Of a stretch of 64,000 nucleotides of DNA, positions 62,321-64,000 are shown piece by piece (within the stretch, counting starts at the first letter, position 1; each line of letters begins with the position of its first letter). The position numbers were made by a program, and so were the translations under genes. The notes under the pieces are model-generated. The model had not been told where the DNA came from and did no database searches. It saw only the letters and a program-made list of their open reading frames with translations. Source of the stretch: Pristionchus mayeri (lineage: Eukaryota > Nematoda > Chromadorea > Rhabditida > Neodiplogasteridae); the NCBI GenBank assembly GCA_036245805.1, contig BTRK01000001.1:3100001-3164000 (forward strand). The letters are read 5' to 3'.

Positions 62321-63086
62321 TCAAAAGTAAAAAATCAAGTGAGTGATTGGAATCGTTGGTTGGGAGAGGAAACAGAAAACATCGAAATAGAGTGTGAAGA
62401 CGTGAATATCACTTGCAAGAGTGGCACCGATTTGTCATGTAATAGGGTGTCCCATAATTTCTTAAAAAACTGGATATCACAAGCCTTAAAAACAAACTGC
62501 GTAACAGCTTGACATCATCTCACAAACTGAACGATCGATAATATATTTCGTAGTTATGGACTACAAAAATAATAGGAATTGTATAACTCTTTCAATTGTT
62601 TCACACATTCTAGCAATGGGTACTCGTCGAGGTTAATGGTTAGTTTTATTAAAGAAGGGGTAACACGAATGGATGCTAGGGAGTCCCACCACGACGATAT
62701 TGCGCTCGCAATGGGAAACTGTAGCCAAATAGCCCCAAGAACGAGGCGAAAATTATGTAGAGCAGGTGAAACATAAACGAACTAGCCACATCCCTGAGCT
62801 GTCAATGAACTTTGCGCGTATGTAAATGGCCCCAGAGTTGTCTGTGAATCTTCGGATAAAGTGATTCATTATCGGGCTGCCGGCTTTTATTACATACACA
62901 TATTGGCTAATTGAACTAATTTTTCGTGTTACTCCTTCTTTAAACTCCTTCTTCTTTAAACGCTCCGCCAGCGAGGCTCACAAATAAATGGTGGTACCGC
63001 AAGCTCCCCGTGCCCACTTTCTTACCACCTACTTCAATTTGTTAATCCTCATCAAAATTGCGAGTATGAGCTGTCAGACCACCTAA
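62321..63086. other. No gene seen
   Basis: Short frames only, no domain or splice-consistent chain. No inverted or direct repeat was noticed. Confidence 0.5.
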
Positions 63087-63180
63087 CTATTATCGCCAGA
63101 TCCGCCCAGGTCAAACACCCCATTCTCACAGCCCTCGCAAGTGAGACCAACATAAAAGTTCTCAACGTGAAAGTTCCTGG
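63087..63180 (-). other. Exon-like duplicated fragment, copy 2
   Basis: Nearly identical to 60175-60270 (HVENFYVGLTCEGCENG, VFDLGGSGDNS) but closed by a stop directly after DNS. It is followed at 63181-63350 by a diverged IR1-type terminus in inverse orientation (CATCTGGGAGCTGTGATACG, CTGGGACCAATGACCTATAT). Confidence 0.4.
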
Positions 63181-63869
63181 AAATATTTTTCCGTACATTT
63201 TGAGCCCAATGAAACAATTCTAGCTCATCTGGGAGCTGTGATACGGTAGGGCCAGGTGCAAAACCGTAAAATTCCTAAAAGCCGGCTCTGGGACCAATGA
63301 CCTATATTTTTCGAAATATTCACTCCAGGGTATTACAACCCTTACTATAAACTGAAAGCTTTTTGTGTTTGTCGCTTTCGATTCGAACGGGATTTTGATA
63401 GTTGGTGTGGAATCCAAATACAAGGTCATTACACAAAAAAGATTTCAGAAATTTCCAGAAGAAAATTTTGTGCGACCTCAAATATGGTGTCGCTATGTCC
63501 GTCCGCGTACCGTAACCCGTAGTGGCGTTGGGTCAGATCGTGTGTCAGATTCATGATTTCATCAGAGGATGAAGGAAAATCATCGATACCGTGCTATTAC
63601 CGTAACCGAATGTTACGGTAACCTGTGGCCATGGGTCAGACCCTGGGTCAGATTCATGATTTCGTAGGAGGACGGATGCAAAACATCGAAACTATCCACC
63701 CTTCCATTACCTCTAGCGATGGGACGGACGAGGCGTTAGAACCATTATTTTGCCGGCATTTTTCTAATCAATTTGGGAATACTTTCGTAACATCCAACTT
63801 TGAAAGAGGCGTAGTTGCCCACTAGTTATACTACCATAATATGGATAAAATTCGTGGTGCAAATTTTGA

Positions 63870-64000
63870 AAATGTTTTCGCACACCTTCACTGGCTCGTG
63901 ATACACGTGTTATATTATAATGTAATGATTCGTTCTCTATTTGTTCACATTTTTCTGTTCGTCACTGTTCCGGCTGACGTAGTACCTGCCGCAGTCGTCT
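63870..64000 (-). repeat. Fourth copy of the IR4 inner block, cut by the window end
   Basis: It repeats 47735-47870 almost base for base (CACACCTTCACTGGCTCGTG, ACACGTGTTATATTATAATG, ...GCAGTCGTCT). The mosaic continues beyond the window. Confidence 0.9.

Overview
Nuclear DNA of a nematode-like animal. Support: two intron-rich genes with short, strictly phased exons and AG acceptors; many TACGGTA/TACCGTA-type short repeats; a mini-Helitron; and dense foldback transposable elements. Intron density and loose splice acceptors would suit a Pristionchus-like rhabditid, but this is inference.

Region by region. (1) 1-4234, plus strand: the 3' part of a class A neuropeptide-type GPCR, from TM3 to the stop in ten exons whose phases all fit, including one probable GC-AG intron. 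(2) 4235-6450: intergenic, convergent. (3) 6451-14794, minus strand: fifteen phased exons of the worm orthologue of TCAIM (mitochondrial; DUF4460 HPD motif plus DUF4461), complete except for its N-terminal exon(s). Its introns carry a 1.9 kb palindrome, a solo-LTR-like insert flanked by a 54 bp direct repeat, and a repeat seen elsewhere; its last coding exon ends inside a MITE. (4) 14795-19560: no firm gene; a 175 bp mini-Helitron and two related TA-flanked MITEs. (5) 19560-24060: three decayed tandem TCAIM-derived copies. (6) 24081-24690: a 39 bp minisatellite made almost wholly of heat-shock-element pentamers, then a purine tract. (7) 24780-64000: no intact gene was recognised; it is a mosaic of large, nearly identical inverted repeats (arms of 0.4 to 3.7 kb), nested and joined end to end, some units present three or four times.

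The palindromic mosaic carries short exon-like host fragments, several with splice sites: a TCAIM exon piece in both arms of one palindrome, a family of Ala/Ser/Thr-rich exons next to shared element termini, an acidic 3' terminal exon with polyadenylation signals in a palindrome loop, and a duplicated FYVGLTCEGC-type exon. No transposase, reverse transcriptase or Rep/helicase reading frame was recognised, so all the mobile DNA here appears non-autonomous. The most notable possibility is that these foldback units capture host exons and, if transcribed through, would give long double-stranded RNA matching host genes such as TCAIM.
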